Below, in pieces: positions 10,801 through 24,977 of a DNA stretch of 64,000 bases. Positions within the stretch are counted from its first letter, which is position 1. Each line of letters starts with the position of its first letter. The notes beneath the pieces were generated by a model. It did not search any database. It worked only from the letters and a program-made list of their open reading frames with translations, and was not told the origin of the DNA. Both the position numbers and the translations under genes were made by a program. Where the stretch lies: NCBI GenBank assembly GCA_009617715.1, contig VTFK01000510.1:62001-126000 (forward strand), in the 5' to 3' direction. This stretch comes from Plectrocnemia conspersa (taxonomy: Eukaryota > Arthropoda > Insecta > Trichoptera > Polycentropodidae).

Positions 10801-13136
10801 AAAAGAAAGGCAAGAAGCGTCAACGTCCGGCGAGCAACGGAGGAGATCCTGCTGATTGGACAACATTGACGCCAAAGAGCTTATGGCAGCAAATCAAACA
10901 AGAGTTGAAGGTGAGTTTCAATATAATATATTAAATTCAATACAATACAAAATTCAATTAACATATGTATATACCTAATTACAGATTTATTGGGGATGGA
11001 GCTTACCAACTGATAGTATTGAAAGTACTGTTGAAATGTACGGATTCCAAAAGATATCCTTTTAAGGTATGTTTTATAACATTTTTATTTTATATTCTTA
11101 TAACGCATTTCATTATTAATTGTGAAATATTTTTTTATAGATCATTTTGCGTTAAAGTTGGCTTGCAAATATTGTTAAGGGAATACGACTTTGATAGCAA
11201 AAACAAAGTAACATTTAACACATCTGATATAATGAACATCTTCCCGATAGTTAAACACATCAATCCTAGGGTACGTTATTGTTTATTATATATTTTATTG
11301 AGAGTTGTTGAATTGATTAATCGTTTTAGGCGTCCGATGCTTACAACTTCTATACAACGGGCCAAAGCAAAATACAAGCAGGTCAAGTGCGAGAAGGCCA
11401 CGAATTAATTACGGAAGCTTTGAATCTTTTGAATCACGTTTATGGTCCAATGCATCCGGAAATAGCTCAGTGCTTGCGAATGGTGGCTCGGCTCTGCTAC
11501 GTGACCGGGGAGCACCGCGAAGCAATGGCTTATCAACAAAAAGCAGTACTTATGTCGGAGAGAGTCAACGGTATTGACCATCCGTACACGATTACCGAAT
11601 ACGTAAGCATATTATTCACAATCTAATCGATGCGTTCAAATTTATAACATTTGTAATGAAATTTCAGACTCATCTAGCTTTATATTGCTTCGCGAACAGT
11701 CAAGTCAGTAGTGCGTTAAAACTGCTGTACAGAGCCAGATACCTCGCTCTTTTAGTGTGCGGTGAAAATCATCCAGAAATTGCCTTGTTAGATGTGAGTG
11801 TATTAAATTTACTGTTTTTTTTTTTAAATTGAAGATGTGTTTTATAAATTTTTTTTTTAATTTTTAGAGTAATATTTCTTTGATATTACACGCTGTTGGA
11901 GAATATGAATTATCTCTGAGGTTCTTGGAACGAGCTGAAGCTTTGACGGCGGCTTGTCATGGTGCTCGTTCTTTGAAGACGGCAGCCGCTCGTCATTTGT
12001 TGGCCAGAACTTTAAGTTGTCTCGGCGATTTTCGTACCGCTCTTCAACACGAAAGGGAAACTTATTCAATTTATAAGCAACATGTAAGTATAAAATACAA
12101 AGTCATTTTATAATGGCATCGGCGATTCTTAACTTTAGTTTTTTAACAAAAAGGGTATTAAACAACGTTTTTATTTAAAGTATATAATGTAGCAATTTTA
12201 ACATATTTTAATTTAAAAAAATAAATTAGCTTGGATGCATCTCAATCACTCAAATAAATTGTTTATTTATTTTATTTAGCTAATATGGCAAAGTATTTAT
12301 ACGCTAAACAAATATAATCGAAACATACATATAAAACATAATATAAACAAAAAAATAAATTAATTTTATAATTTATTTCTTAATACAGGAAGGTGTTTTT
12401 TTATTCTATTCAGGAAACCAGCTACATTTTTATTTTTGCGGATTGTCCTAGGAATATTATTTTAAAAATTCACACCTCCATACATTATTCCCCTGGCCGT
12501 ATTTAACATTTTTTTATTATGTCACTAATATATAATATAAACAGTGACGGTCCTAATTTGGACCTCTGGTATGCCGTGAGATATTATTTTCTCTTTGAAA
12601 GAAGCATAATTTATTTTAACTTTTTGCTTTCACTTTTTTAAATAATTATTAAACCATTTTAAAACTATTTCACTTATACCTATAATCTCTAATTTCTTCA
12701 TTATTCTTTTATAGTTTGGAGAAAATCACGAGAAGACACGTGAATCGTCTGATTGTTTACGTCATTTAACTCACCAAGCAGTCGCATTGCAAAAGAAGAT
12801 GAACGACATTTACACCGGTAGAACCCCGTGCGCTCCACCGATTCATATACAACCGCCGTCGATGGAATCTGTCCTCGATATGTTGAACGTCATAAACGGA
12901 ATACTGTTTGTGCAAATTAGGTAAGAGTCGCTAATTTAATTTTACATAATTCTTATTTGTTGCTAATCTATCCGTTGATAAATTTCAGTCCTCAAGATAT
13001 CGAACGCTTCAAGGCTGAAATAGAAAAGCGCCAGCTCAAAGAATTAACTCCGGACATCACAATCAACTCTAACGCGATCGAAGACAAAGAGTCGCCAGCT
13101 AGTGTCAAAGAATCAGCCACTGGCAAGTCCAGCTGA
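4856..13136 (+). CDS. clu: Clustered mitochondria protein (Clu/CLUH), 23 coding exons, 5' exon missing
   Basis: Clu/CLUH is a large cytosolic protein that binds mRNAs for nuclear-encoded mitochondrial proteins and keeps mitochondria dispersed. Exons: 4856-5164, 5229-5806, 5877-6038, 6109-6262, 6339-6469, 6552-6688, 6751-6980, 7053-7189, 7254-7448, 7520-7732, 9200-9374, 9443-9548, 9619-10070, 10142-10344, 10415-10621, 10686-10910, 10985-11066, 11141-11270, 11330-11602, 11668-11793, 11868-12083, 12715-12920, 12989-13136. All junctions are GT..AG and phase-consistent except at 11066. In order: a low-complexity Lys/Glu/Thr N-terminus, the CLU N-terminal domain ([21 protein letters not shown]), the CLU central domain ([36 protein letters not shown]), an acidic linker (exon 9619-10070), the eIF3p135-like region (HIFTAYVQ), then TPR repeats ([31 protein letters not shown]). 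It encodes about 1,598 residues without the first exon; Drosophila Clu, from memory, is about 1,450. Exon 10985-11066 is one base short, which shifts the frame. Confidence 0.96.
8540..8738. repeat. Array of (CT)AGTGAAAATAT-type inverted motifs
   Basis: The stretch repeats tattttcgctagtatatat, ctactggtgaaaatatat, tctagtgaaaatatatg and attcactga-type words in both orientations; together they form imperfect palindromes around ACTAGT. The same arrangement recurs at about 38110-38345, so this is a dispersed family rather than chance AT-richness. It lies directly left of the MITE at 8742. Confidence 0.5.
8742..9113. mobile_element. MITE (372 bp) with ~31-bp TIRs and TA target duplication
   Basis: The left terminus reads ctatactctatttgcgttaa..., and the reverse complement of the right terminus reads ctatactccatttgagttag..., with 28 of 31 terminal bases matching. 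TA flanks both ends (8740-8741 and 9114-9115), the duplication made by Tc1/mariner-type transposases. There is no coding capacity. Two partial relatives sit in the calypso intron (60324-60413 and 62771-62908), so the family has spread through introns of this window. Confidence 0.85.
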
Positions 13137-13170
13137 ATGAAATTCATACTGTTTTTATGTTAAGTTGTGA

Positions 13171-13176
13171 AATAAA
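13171..13176 (+). terminator. Proximal clu poly(A) signal AATAAA
   Basis: Perfect AATAAA hexamer 35 bases past the clu stop codon. Use is inferred from position only. Confidence 0.45.
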
Positions 13177-14246
13177 TCGAAAGGAACCAATACTTCATTT
13201 TAAATAAGCTTTTGATAGTTCAAAACAACGGCCTTCTACTTTATCTTTTTTATTCGATGTATAACATTATTTACGTACCCATATAATTGTTATGTATTGT
13301 TACATCTCGAAAACTCAACGATAATATCATCGTCTATATAAGACTGTATCGAGTAGGCCACTAATAATTGATGTTTGAAGCGAGTCATATGGATAATTTT
13401 TAATTTTCTAAAGGTGAAATGTTGTTTTTAAGTTGTAGTTTCTTTTTTGTTACATATGTATTTTTTTTTATCAAATTTATTTCTGTTGTATTTTTCTCTA
13501 CATTGTTGAGAGACGTAAGGACACTTAGTAATTATTATGTAATTATTATATATATGTATGTTCAATATATATATATATAGCTAACTGGCAAAATTACTTT
13601 GCCATTTGTTAAAACGAATCATCTTCACGGTCATTTAAATTTTGAGTTAATTAAAAATTTCTATACGACAATACATACATACGGACGATAATCAATAATA
13701 TTTATATTATAATAATTTTCAAATTGAAATTATACACGCGTAGCGCAAGTAATATGATACAATAATTTCCATTTATACTACCAATATATTCTTATTTGTA
13801 ATTGTGTTGTTTTTAAGTTGTTTCGTAGCGGAATAGTCTTAGATTCATTATTACTTTTATAGTGTCGCATCGTTTGAATCATAGAAGCGATTCATATGTA
13901 ATGGGATGTAGAGTGTTTAATATTTCATTATGCGGACATATTGTATCTATCTACCTAATAAGCCCAAAGTTGAATTTTGAGCGAACGTAGCACAATCTGA
14001 TTCTTTGATGAAGAATTTGCAACATTGGACGAAGATTCGATACATATATATATTTTTTTGGTATTAAAACCCTCTCCCTCGATTGTTTTAAGTTTTACTT
14101 TGGTTTGTTTGAGATCTACTTATTATTATGTAATCAGTGACGAATGTTTGCTAATGTAGGAGATGCGAAGAATCGATAACGGCTTTTAGTTATGTATGTT
14201 TTTTTAAATGTTATTTTTGTTACTTTTTTTAGTTGTCGTAGTGTGC

Positions 14247-14252
14247 AATAAA
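14247..14252 (+). terminator. Distal clu poly(A) signal AATAAA
   Basis: Perfect AATAAA followed within 30 bases by T/G-rich sequence, as expected for a cleavage site. It would give a 3' UTR of about 1.1 kb. Confidence 0.4.
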
Positions 14253-14300
14253 CATTGTCGTTAACATAATTGTGCATTTTTTGGCTATCTAAATCGAACT

Positions 14301-15870
14301 TGGCCAAAATAAATTATGTTCCTATTAGTTGTAGTATAATCATAGACGTCTATATCATTCTTTGCATCTTCTCAATAACATTAACACATAACCTTGATTG
14401 TTCCGTGTTGAATAATTCTCGTCGAGGGCGTTCGAAATATGTTCGAAGTGATTAGCTTCGATGTATTTTGTATATATATGGTTGTGTTTGACGGTACTGT
14501 TAAGAAAAAATATATACAAAACACTGCCTTATAATTGCATGAGATATGGCTGTATATAGTTATAATGTAGAACGTTTTATTTTTAGAAATAGCAATTTTT
14601 ATTAATCCGTTACCTTTTTTATGGTTACATAATGTATAAGGTGTTTTTTTTTTATTGTCGAACGGTAAACTTGACCAATCAACTTTAACCGAGAGGCAAA
14701 CTCCGAATGTCATTCATACTTGTCGGCGAGCGTTACCACGTTAAACTATAATGAAACGAACGTCTCAGTGCCATTTATGTGTAATTACGCCCAGTTACAA
14801 GACGGAAAATATATTTATAATTTTAAGTTGATACTGCTGCTATATAATATGTAGTCGAATAACTATATATATGATAAATATACTCATGGTCCGGTTATAC
14901 AATTTTTTGCGAATACATGAAAGCGTAGTCATGTGATTTTTTCTTTATATAACAATGGAGGGGCGATTAAATTATTTTTTCGGAATAGTACTTCCACGTA
15001 TGTAATCAACGCACTTAGCATCAGGTGAAAGCGGCGCTTGAATTGCGCAATGAGGTGATCACAATTTGTCCCATGTTGTCCTGAGTGAAATTTGTTATAT
15101 CAAAATCATTGTAGATATATATATTATATAAATTTAGTAGTCACAATATTGATTAAATGGTGCTTTTGTTCATGGTTTGAATGCAATAAGGAGTGATATA
15201 AATTTTTGAATGTTTACTTGTTAATACCAATAAATAGAAAATAATTGATTAATTATACCCGTTTTCTTTTTACCAAAAATGAGATTGTGGTAATGTCTCA
15301 ATTCTCAATTTTCCAATTCCAGTATATCCCATTAAATCCTGTGCTGGTTAAATAGAGTTAACCATAAAATTATTCATCAATATCAGACATGTTACATTAT
15401 TCATCTAAACTACAAAAAATCTTTGTTCTTTATTAGTTATTAAATATCTGTATAATTCATTATTTTTTCAATATTTTCTTGAAATATTAAAATATTAGTG
15501 AACCTATGTATGTATATACATTAATAAAAATTCCTGACGTGGCCTTGTATTCAGAGAAGACTTGTGTCGCCTATATTGAACATATTGATGACGATTTTAA
15601 AAATATGATACAAAATAATAATCATTTTATGGTAAAACCCAAACCTATCCAATTTTTTTAAGAATTAAAATATAACAGGCTTTATTCAATATTTTTTCAA
15701 AATTAGTAGAGATTTTTCGCCACAAAATCGGATAATCAGCATATTCGTTGCTACTGATCTCGATACACGAAAATCATGCTGTTGCTCAATTGAAGTATCT
15801 TTTGATACGGTTTATAGCTTAATATGAAGTATTGACTGGTGCTGATAAAATAGACGCCGGCCATCCATCA
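14301..15870. other. Intergenic region, nothing recognised
   Basis: AT-rich DNA with short open frames that have no protein-like composition. AATAAA near 15228 could be a further clu 3' end. No RNA gene or transposon could be supported. Confidence 0.4.
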
Positions 15871-16047
15871 CCACAGATTAGGTTTTCCTGTACCTAATAT
15901 CGTGGATACATATTGTGATGAATTAGTAACAACGAGCTAGATCACGCATAGTGATATCTATTAAATATATGTCAGTGGTTTATAGACTTTGATTTCAGTC
16001 TGATATCTCACTACTTACCTAGTAGTTGTTGACTGTGTTTACTAGAC
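15871..16047. repeat. Dispersed repeat, copy 1 (relative at 24811)
   Basis: Begins cacagattaggttttcct and continues through cgtggatacatattgtgatg, atcacgcatagt and ttgactgtgtttact. The same ordered words occur in diverged form at 24811-24977. The Tigger element at 16050 abuts the right end of this copy, so it probably inserted into or beside it. Confidence 0.55.
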
Positions 16048-16049
16048 TA

Positions 16050-17798
<1,749 letters not shown>

Positions 17799-18060
17799 TA
17801 TTTATAACATGGATTTAAATTCATTTTTTGATAGTGGATTAGTGTTTGAAATAACATTCTTTAGAATCTACCTGCCCACTCATATTCCTCAACATCCCTA
17901 CACTTTGGAAACTCGTGTGAGTTCTACCTTTACCTGCGAGATTTCCTCGAGAAGTACCACACAACAGACAAATATTTAAATATAGTTACTTATTTGATGA
18001 ACATTCGAGTTCTATACAGGGAAAAAAACATGCAATGAACAATCAAGTACCATTTTACTG

Positions 18061-18066
18061 TTTATT
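18061..18066 (-). terminator. NOL12 poly(A) signal
   Basis: AATAAA on the minus strand (TTTATT as given), 38 bases beyond the NOL12 stop codon. Confidence 0.5.
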
Positions 18067-18104
18067 AAAATAAATATATACAAAAGTGCTTAATAAGTGT
18101 AACA

Positions 18105-18999
18105 TTATCTTTCTCTATTTTTTGTTTTTGATTTTGACTTTGATACTTTATTTAATTTATTATTTTTATTCTTCATTTTAGAATTTTTATCGGCGAACTT
18201 AAGCCGGCGATGTTTTTGCTGCTGTGACTTCTTCCTGTTCTTCTTCGTCTCTAATGCGTTTTTCTTTTGAAACGCCTTGCTCTTCTTTACGTTCTTTGTC
18301 GCTTCTTTTTTAACCAATTTCTTAACTTCCTTCTGCGACTTGAATGTCTTCACCGGAATTTCTTCTTTCTCCTCGACCTTTTTCTTAACTTTTTTCGCAA
18401 TGGGCTCCATTCCGGGTAGTTCTTCCTCTTCCGATTCTTCGCTCGATTCTTTTTCGTCATCGTCCGAATAATGAGGACGATTTTGACCGATCCAATTATT
18501 TCTCTCAGACAAATCGTTAGCGGATAATTCGGTTATTTTTACAGTGGCGTCTTCAGTTTCATACTCTTGGTTAAACAAATCTGCTAATTCAGGAATCGGT
18601 CTATATGACACCACTAACTTCTTATACGACTCTTTAGCCTGCGAATATAATAAACATATTTATTTTTACATGCTCGATTAAAATGCGCTTAGGACTAAAT
18701 TTTTTAGGTTATGTATTCAAAACAAACTCACCTCTTGTTTGATTCGTTTCTTTTCCACTTTTAGCATCTCATTCAACTCTTCTTGAGCTTTATGCTGTCG
18801 CATAACTTTCCTCTTGTGAAATCCACTCAAAAAATCTCTGAAAAGTGAGGTTATGTCAATATAAGCAAATGGCGATTTATAACTTTATCGTTTTAAATAA
18901 AACATACCGTCTTTTAGCATCGTCGAAAACCAGGTTGATCTTATTTTTTCGCTTTTTAGGTTTGCTTCTCTTTCCGATTTTTCCTTCGCGCGATGACAT
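18105..18999 (-). CDS. NOL12: Nucleolar protein 12 (NOL12/viriato), three exons
   Basis: NOL12 family proteins are nucleolar RNA-binding factors for large-subunit rRNA processing; the Drosophila orthologue is viriato. Exons on the minus strand: 18999-18908, 18837-18732, 18638-18105, giving 243 residues with all junctions GT..AG and in phase. The N-terminus is basic (KRSKPKKRKNK), followed by the family signature INLVFDDAKRRDFLSGFHKRK across the first junction, which closely matches the [22 protein letters not shown]-type motif. A Lys/Glu-rich helix (EELNEMLKVEKKRIKQE) follows, then an acidic stretch (SDDDEKESSEESEEEE), then a long lysine-rich tail that is probably a nucleolar localisation signal. 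Human NOL12 is 213 residues. The start ATG opens the basic N-terminus and has no upstream in-frame alternative that adds conserved sequence. Confidence 0.93.
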
Positions 19000-20139
19000 T
19001 TTGAGTCGGGTGGTCTTGCGTCAGTGTTGCCATACGTCAACACTGTCAAACGTGAAACAACCTGGGAGCTATATAGGTATTTATATATATAGTATTATAT
19101 AATGTGACCCAATTCTGAAAATATCAAAAGAGAATACTAAATATAAAAAGGCCATCTCAAAAAATTTTGGACAAAAGAAAGACAATTTTTTGAGAACATT
19201 AATCTTTAAAGGACTCCTGGTCACCATACTACATACAGCATGGTTAATTATATATGTGCAGCGCAGCCTGTGTTTGTGTCTACGTGCGCATTGCACTATA
19301 AACAAGTGCATATATAGCAAATTATCGACGTTCTGGGAGCGACGGGCAATATGAGCTAAACAAATAACGTCAGCGCCGCTTTCAGTACCGGAACGGCGCA
19401 GATAAAATGAAGGGGGGATATAATATCATTACAGCTGCGTCCGGAAAAATCATTACAGCTCCGTGCTGCAAATGCGTTTTGGCATATGCGCATATGCTAA
19501 AATTAATACACTGAAAATTTAATACGCAGACAGAATTCTCTTTGTCTATTACAAACCCATTATTATACACATATGTACATACAAATTATATTATGGACGT
19601 AGTCGGACAATCTCTCTACTCCACTCTACCTATTATATAGTTATTTAGATACGGCACTTATGCATCCATTTTGATCACGGTCGCCGAGATTCATCCTACC
19701 ACAATATCAACGTATGACGCGACTCGATCCAGTGGTGTAGTGGTATATAAAAATACTCGTAGCGCTAATTATTTTTATTACTCTTAATAAACTCCCTCCT
19801 TCTTTAAAATAAATATATATATATATAAAAAAAAAATACCTATAAAAATACGGTGGAAAGTCTAAAAGTTTGAATACTATCAAGAGTATCATACAATTAT
19901 AACATTGAAAACTAATTAAAATAATATATTTACCTGCATTTTTTTAAAATAGTCGCAAAGAGTTTGCAGAAAAAAAAGTTGCAGAACAAGAAAGAGAAAA
20001 TTCTGTTGCAAAATTAATTGTCTAATTATTTTATTTGTAATTTATTTTCGCAATAAAACGTAAATGCTTTCTGTAAAACTGAAGGGAGAAAATAATGTAT
20101 AAAATGTATACTCTAGTCAATATTAAGGAGGTTCTTTTC
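19000..20139. other. Intergenic region upstream of NOL12
   Basis: The stretch just upstream of NOL12 contains, on the minus strand, atggcaacactgac, a GGCAACACT word like those near insect core promoters; this is weak evidence. Two near-identical words (atcattacagctNcgt) lie at about 19426 and 19451. A tRNA-like word (ccagtggtgtagtggta) occurs at 19729 without the rest of a tRNA. No gene is supported. Confidence 0.35.
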
Positions 20140-20385
20140 CTCTACTTACTCTCAATGCATGCACCAATTGCGATGATTTGTATGTGGAATTAGATTTGTT
20201 AAAAGGTGAAAATTTCTCAACACTGCACGTGTCATTCCGCTTTTCACCGGCTATCGGTATTGATCAATACAATAACCTTCCTTTGTGTAAAGATACCAAA
20301 TTGGTTAAAGAACCATTTGGGAATGGTACTCTCTTGTAATTCTCCGATCGTCACGTCCGTCAGCATAACAAATACGAATCTAAAA
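20140..20385. repeat. Dispersed repeat, copy A (relative at 22420)
   Basis: Shares the ordered words ctctac, accaattgcgatgattt, cggtattgatcaatacaata, ccatttggg and ccgatcgtcacgtccgtcag followed by cataacaaa with the sequence at 22420-22715. Non-coding. Both copies stop near the same word, cataacaaa, which may mark a true element end. Confidence 0.55.
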
Positions 20386-22419
20386 CTAATAGCATTTTGA
20401 TTTATAGTGCTTTTAAAATGCTTTTTTGTGACAAGTTTTTTCTAACTAATACGGTTTGTTTTTTGCCATAAAGTTTACTATATTTTAAGCTGCTATACTA
20501 ATATAAATATGTATCAATAATCGGGACGGGACCGAGAATGGAAAATGGAAAATTTTCGTTAAAAATCCGTCTCAGGCATTTTTGTCCGAGGTTAATGACG
20601 GACAGATTACCACGGGAGCTAAAAAAGGTTATTTCGAAAATGTTGTTTAAAATATTATTAAGATATCGACATTTATAGAAAAAATGAAAAAAATATAATC
20701 AAACGGTGCCTCGTTCGGAGTAAATGGTGCGCCCCTTTCGAATAATTGGCGCCCTTTTCTGGGCCCGCGCCCCGGACGACCGCCTCTCGGGCCGGCCCTG
20801 TCAATAATAACTTTAATAAAATAATATTAAAAAATTGTAAGGGATATTATAAGTCGGTGCTTGTAATATACATACATATGTACACGTGTTTATATACACA
20901 TTGTTTGCGTTTTTATCTGAATTCGTCAAGATATTTTGTTTTGTAAGCTTTTGAGGGTATGCGTATCGCACCTTTTCTTCTCATCTCTCTTGTCGATGTT
21001 TCGACCTCCGATGTCGGGGTCATCGTCTGATGCGTCTTGATTTTATCTTTTTGATGCAAATTTTATGACTTGTGATTGTTTTTTTTTTTATTCAATAGTC
21101 GATTGCGAATTATAAATATACATGTAAATAAGTCACATAATGCTGTTTTGAATCGTTATCAAGTTTACATTTATTTATTATTAAATTAAATAAAACAAAA
21201 CACTAGTATCTTCACCAATAAATTTAGGTAACGATAAATACATAGAACCATGTACTTATTTTTGTTCATGGTTATATATTTTTAATTTATATTTCAATGC
21301 TTTATTTATGATTTTAAAGAGTTTATCGTACACAATTCACTACCAGTAATTTACCGTCAACAATTAATCGCTAGCAGTTGACCGTTGCGGTAATTTATCG
21401 CATAAACAATTTATAGCCTAATATATTTTACCGCCTAGAATCAATGAGATGATGTATGTCAAATTTTTTTGCAAAATTTTGTTATGCGTGATAAATAAAT
21501 CTTTGACTCAAGCAGCAGCAGTTTATTAGCAGATTATCTTATTTTTTCACTTTGCAGCTAATTAAAACCTTTTTTTTATTTATGTAAAATTAAAGTTTAT
21601 TAATAAACTATTCCAAAAGTTCATTTTACGTGAATTTTTAAAAATTTTTTTTAATAAAGTTGTATATACAATATTTTTTTTGATGGTGGAGTAAATTTAG
21701 AGTTCCGCCACTGGTAGACCACCATTGCTAATTTCAGAAGCAAGTCGCCTGCGGGGGGAGTAAAAGTCTGGCCACCCCTGCCATAAGCAGTACCTCTAAA
21801 AGCTCCGTTAATTAAAATTTAAAATCAATACTGCCATATTGCACACAAGTAAAAAATATGTATTCCGTATATTTAATATTTTATTATTATGAAAATATTT
21901 TTAAATGTATTGCTTCATATTTAAAAAGGTATTGATGTTTAATATTTTCTACCCACAATTAATATAATTTATTAGTAAAAAAGTTGAGTGGCACTCAAAT
22001 AAATAATGATCAAATACAGATAAATTGACGGATTATTTGTTGTAATTTTTAAAAATATTTCTGAACAACAAGTTTACACTTATTTTAGCCATAAGAAATG
22101 TGTAACTTAATACATATGTAAGATTACTAGCGGTTTTTTTTTTATAAAATGTAAAGCAATCTGTATTTTAAGTTATGCTAGCTTAGTCTTATATACGTCA
22201 TATAAAATCCAGTCGTCTCCAGTGATTGAGTTGAAATCTGGATTTTGGACTGTAACTGAATCAGGGAACATGAAGTGGGAAGCGGCTGCGGTTCTTTTTA
22301 GCCTCGTTCGATGCTCGGCGTAGCTCCGCTTAATGCTAGTATCTGGTGGAAGTTCTTGTTAAAAGTTCTGATGGAAAGTGTTTGATATACGTTATTTACG
22401 GCTTCTATACACTTTTGCT
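20386..22419. other. Intergenic region with repeat fragments
   Basis: No gene. A GC-rich patch at 20725-20805 (cgcgccccggacgaccgcct) is conspicuously unlike its surroundings and resembles the end of an unidentified transposon. Around 21340-21430 short words such as caattcactaccagtaattt and caattaatcgctagcag alternate. Nothing else was identified. Confidence 0.35.
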
Positions 22420-22715
22420 CTACCTAGTCTCTACATTTAGACCAATTGCGACGATTTAGGCGTATTTTCTTCTGTCTCTCTTATAGGAACGCCTCTGCCG
22501 CATCTACCTCCATAATTTGAACAGCTAGAGATTTGGCAACACTGTTATGCAATTCGTTTTATCCAACATTCCACCAATTGTCGGTATTTGCCAATACAAT
22601 AGCATCTGAAAAGACGCCGGAAAGTCTTCATTTATGGTCCATTTGGGATGCTTTTACTTTATTAGTTTGAACTTCCGATCGTCACGTACATCGGCATAAC
22701 AAAAAGTGTTTAATC
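22420..22715. repeat. Dispersed repeat, copy B
   Basis: Diverged relative of 20140-20385, in the same orientation (tagaccaattgcgacgattt, tgtcggtatttgccaataca, ccatttgggatgc, ccgatcgtcacgtacatcgg). Confidence 0.55.
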
Positions 22716-23394
22716 GTAGATTTGTAATATATAATCACTAAAGTTTTGCTTGGAGAAAATATTAATTACTGTTTTTTAATTGCATTTTTGCTACATATTA
22801 TAATAGTTTATGTTTCATTAAATTAAAGTTGTGTTTTATACTATAATTTTGTAAATATAAAAGTGATGAAAAGTTGTTACATAAGTAAGTATTGGTCTTG
22901 TGCTTTTTAATGTTAAAGTATAGAAAGTCTGGCTGTGTTTTGAATTAAAAATATAAAAATAAAATCATAATCTATATTAAAATAATTTCAATTACATTTT
23001 TCATGGCTAATTATTTAACTTTATTATTAGATCGGAGAGCGCAAAAGCAATATAAACTTTAATTATACATTAGTGTTTCATTCCGGTGAAATGGAACTTA
23101 TAAAATCCCAAAATTTTCTGTAAGAAGCTATCAAAATGCTTACATGATTATTAGAGGCTCGTAATATTCATTTGAACCCCAAAATATACGCCTATATTTT
23201 TTACTATTCGAATATTCGAATATTTGTTGTGTATTATATCTTATCATCAGTTGTGTATTATATTTTAAGTCTTTGTGTATTACAACAACGCCCCCCTTTT
23301 TGATGTACTGCTGCATTATTTACAACACAATTGTGTCATTTTTTGATATGAGAAATTTATCTTCTTATCACCATGTTATTTATGACAGCTATAC

Positions 23395-23515
23395 ACATAG
23401 CAAATAATAAGCGACAAATAAAATAATAAAGAAAAAACACTTTGTAATTGCCGAATTTCCTAAAATTGCTCATATTTTCGAGTTCATAATGTGTAACTGT
23501 GGTCTTTCTCAATAG
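23395..23515. repeat. Dispersed repeat family, copy 1
   Basis: Contains the ordered words aaagaaaaaacactttgtaatt, cgaatttcctaaaattgctcat and aactgtggtctttctcaata. Diverged copies lie at 27735-28060 and 49840-50000, and the following part of the family lies at 38340-38580. Confidence 0.5.
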
Positions 23516-24810
23516 CTGGTTTTGCTCGCTTTAAAAAAAAACGAATAGTGTTTTATTTTAAGTCTGAAGTAATTTATTATTGTGATATTTGGTTGCCCTC
23601 TTTGGCAGCTTTAAAGTTTGCAACACTTTTTAAAATTAAAGTAAATAATATATTTTTTTATAACATATTATTTAATTATGTGTATGAAGCAACTGTATTT
23701 TTAAATATTTTATCGCTTACTATATATTTCAATATTTCACAGGACAACTATTGGAGAGCAACCGTGCTATGTGTGGCGGTGCATTGACGTGCAAGAGAAT
23801 TGAACCCTCAATTGACTAGTGCTGAGATTTCGCTTTTTTGACAGGCAATAAAATATTTGTCGTTTTAGAATTATTAGATTTCCTATGTAATATCTTTTGA
23901 TTTTTATTCAGTCCATGCGGTACCCATATTTCAAGCCATTTTTGAAAAACATATCAAAAACATTGTTCGGTTAACAAGCAGTTTTTGCTATTTTATTCAA
24001 TAAATTATTCAACACGATAGACCAGTGGTATAAGTCGGAGACTTATACATGAAGAATTTGGGTTAGAATCAGGGTTCTAAATCTAATATTAGAATATTCG
24101 ATTATTCGAATTATTTGCCAGATTTTGAACTATATCAATATTTGTTTATACTACGAATGAAAGTTAAAAAAATTTTTAGAATGACACAAATATATTGGTA
24201 CCGCTCCAAATTAATATATTAGTATCACTCAAAATTCATGGTCCTTTATATTGTTTCGATATGCGAGACAATGATAATTATTCTTAACAAAAACATGCTT
24301 TTACATCTCGAAAATATTTATCGGCCGTATTTACTATGACCGAAATTCGCAGAATTCATTCATTGAAAGGCTCAACCTTTATTATCATTTAACTCTTATC
24401 TCAAAAACAGGTGTGTATCGCAAAGTTTGAGTTACATTTTTGTATTTGTTAGTTCAATAGTACGATCGCAGTTATTTCATTTAAATGCTAATCTGCACAA
24501 AACAAACGCAGATACGGATCTGAACTTTATGTACACAAAATTTGTTCCAAACCTTATTAGCTCTTATTGATATAATACTTAATATGTATTTAAAATATGT
24601 AATTAATTTATCTGATTTAATTCAATCGTAGCTGATCTAAATTATAGTGCATTAAAAAGATAAAATTAAGTCTTTGATCAAAAAAGTATGTAAAAAAAAA
24701 TTAAATATTTTCCTTTCGACACCCTCACATTATATACAAATCAAAAAGTTTAACGAGCATAAAAGTAATTAATGATTGATTAAAATAATTATTATTAACC
24801 AAACAGATAA
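23516..24810. other. Intergenic, possible tRNA-like fragment near 24020
   Basis: No gene. At 24018-24080 the words accagtggtataagtcgg and gggttagaatcagggttc have the order of tRNA A- and B-boxes, as in a decayed tRNA-derived SINE, but no acceptor stem closes. The rest is AT-rich. Confidence 0.3.
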
Positions 24811-24977
24811 TCACAGATTAAGTTTTCCTAGATTTTCCTTATATCATGGATAAATATTATGATATAGGACTAAAATAAAATCGAACTTGGTCATGCATAG
24901 TAACATGATGCCACTATGCATGTCACTGATATTGATTGTAAGCTGTAATGATAGGTAGTTATTGATTGTGTTTACTT
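24811..24977. repeat. Dispersed repeat, copy 2 (relative of 15871)
   Basis: Diverged relative of 15871-16047 (cacagattaagttttccta, atcatggataaatattatga, gattgtgtttact). Confidence 0.5.

Larger units (their letters stand above)
13137..14300 (+). other. clu: clu 3' untranslated region
   Basis: Non-coding sequence follows the clu stop codon (TGA 13134-13136). AATAAA occurs at 13171-13176, only 35 bases after the stop, and again at 14247-14252 in the context gtgcaataaacattgtcg, which looks like a stronger distal site. Alternative 3' ends of about 50 nt and 1.1 kb are therefore possible. No open frame of note is present. Confidence 0.5.

Noticed and set aside
18277..18471. 64-codon plus-strand Ser/Phe-rich frame
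   Set aside because: Complement of the acidic/Lys-rich tail of NOL12.
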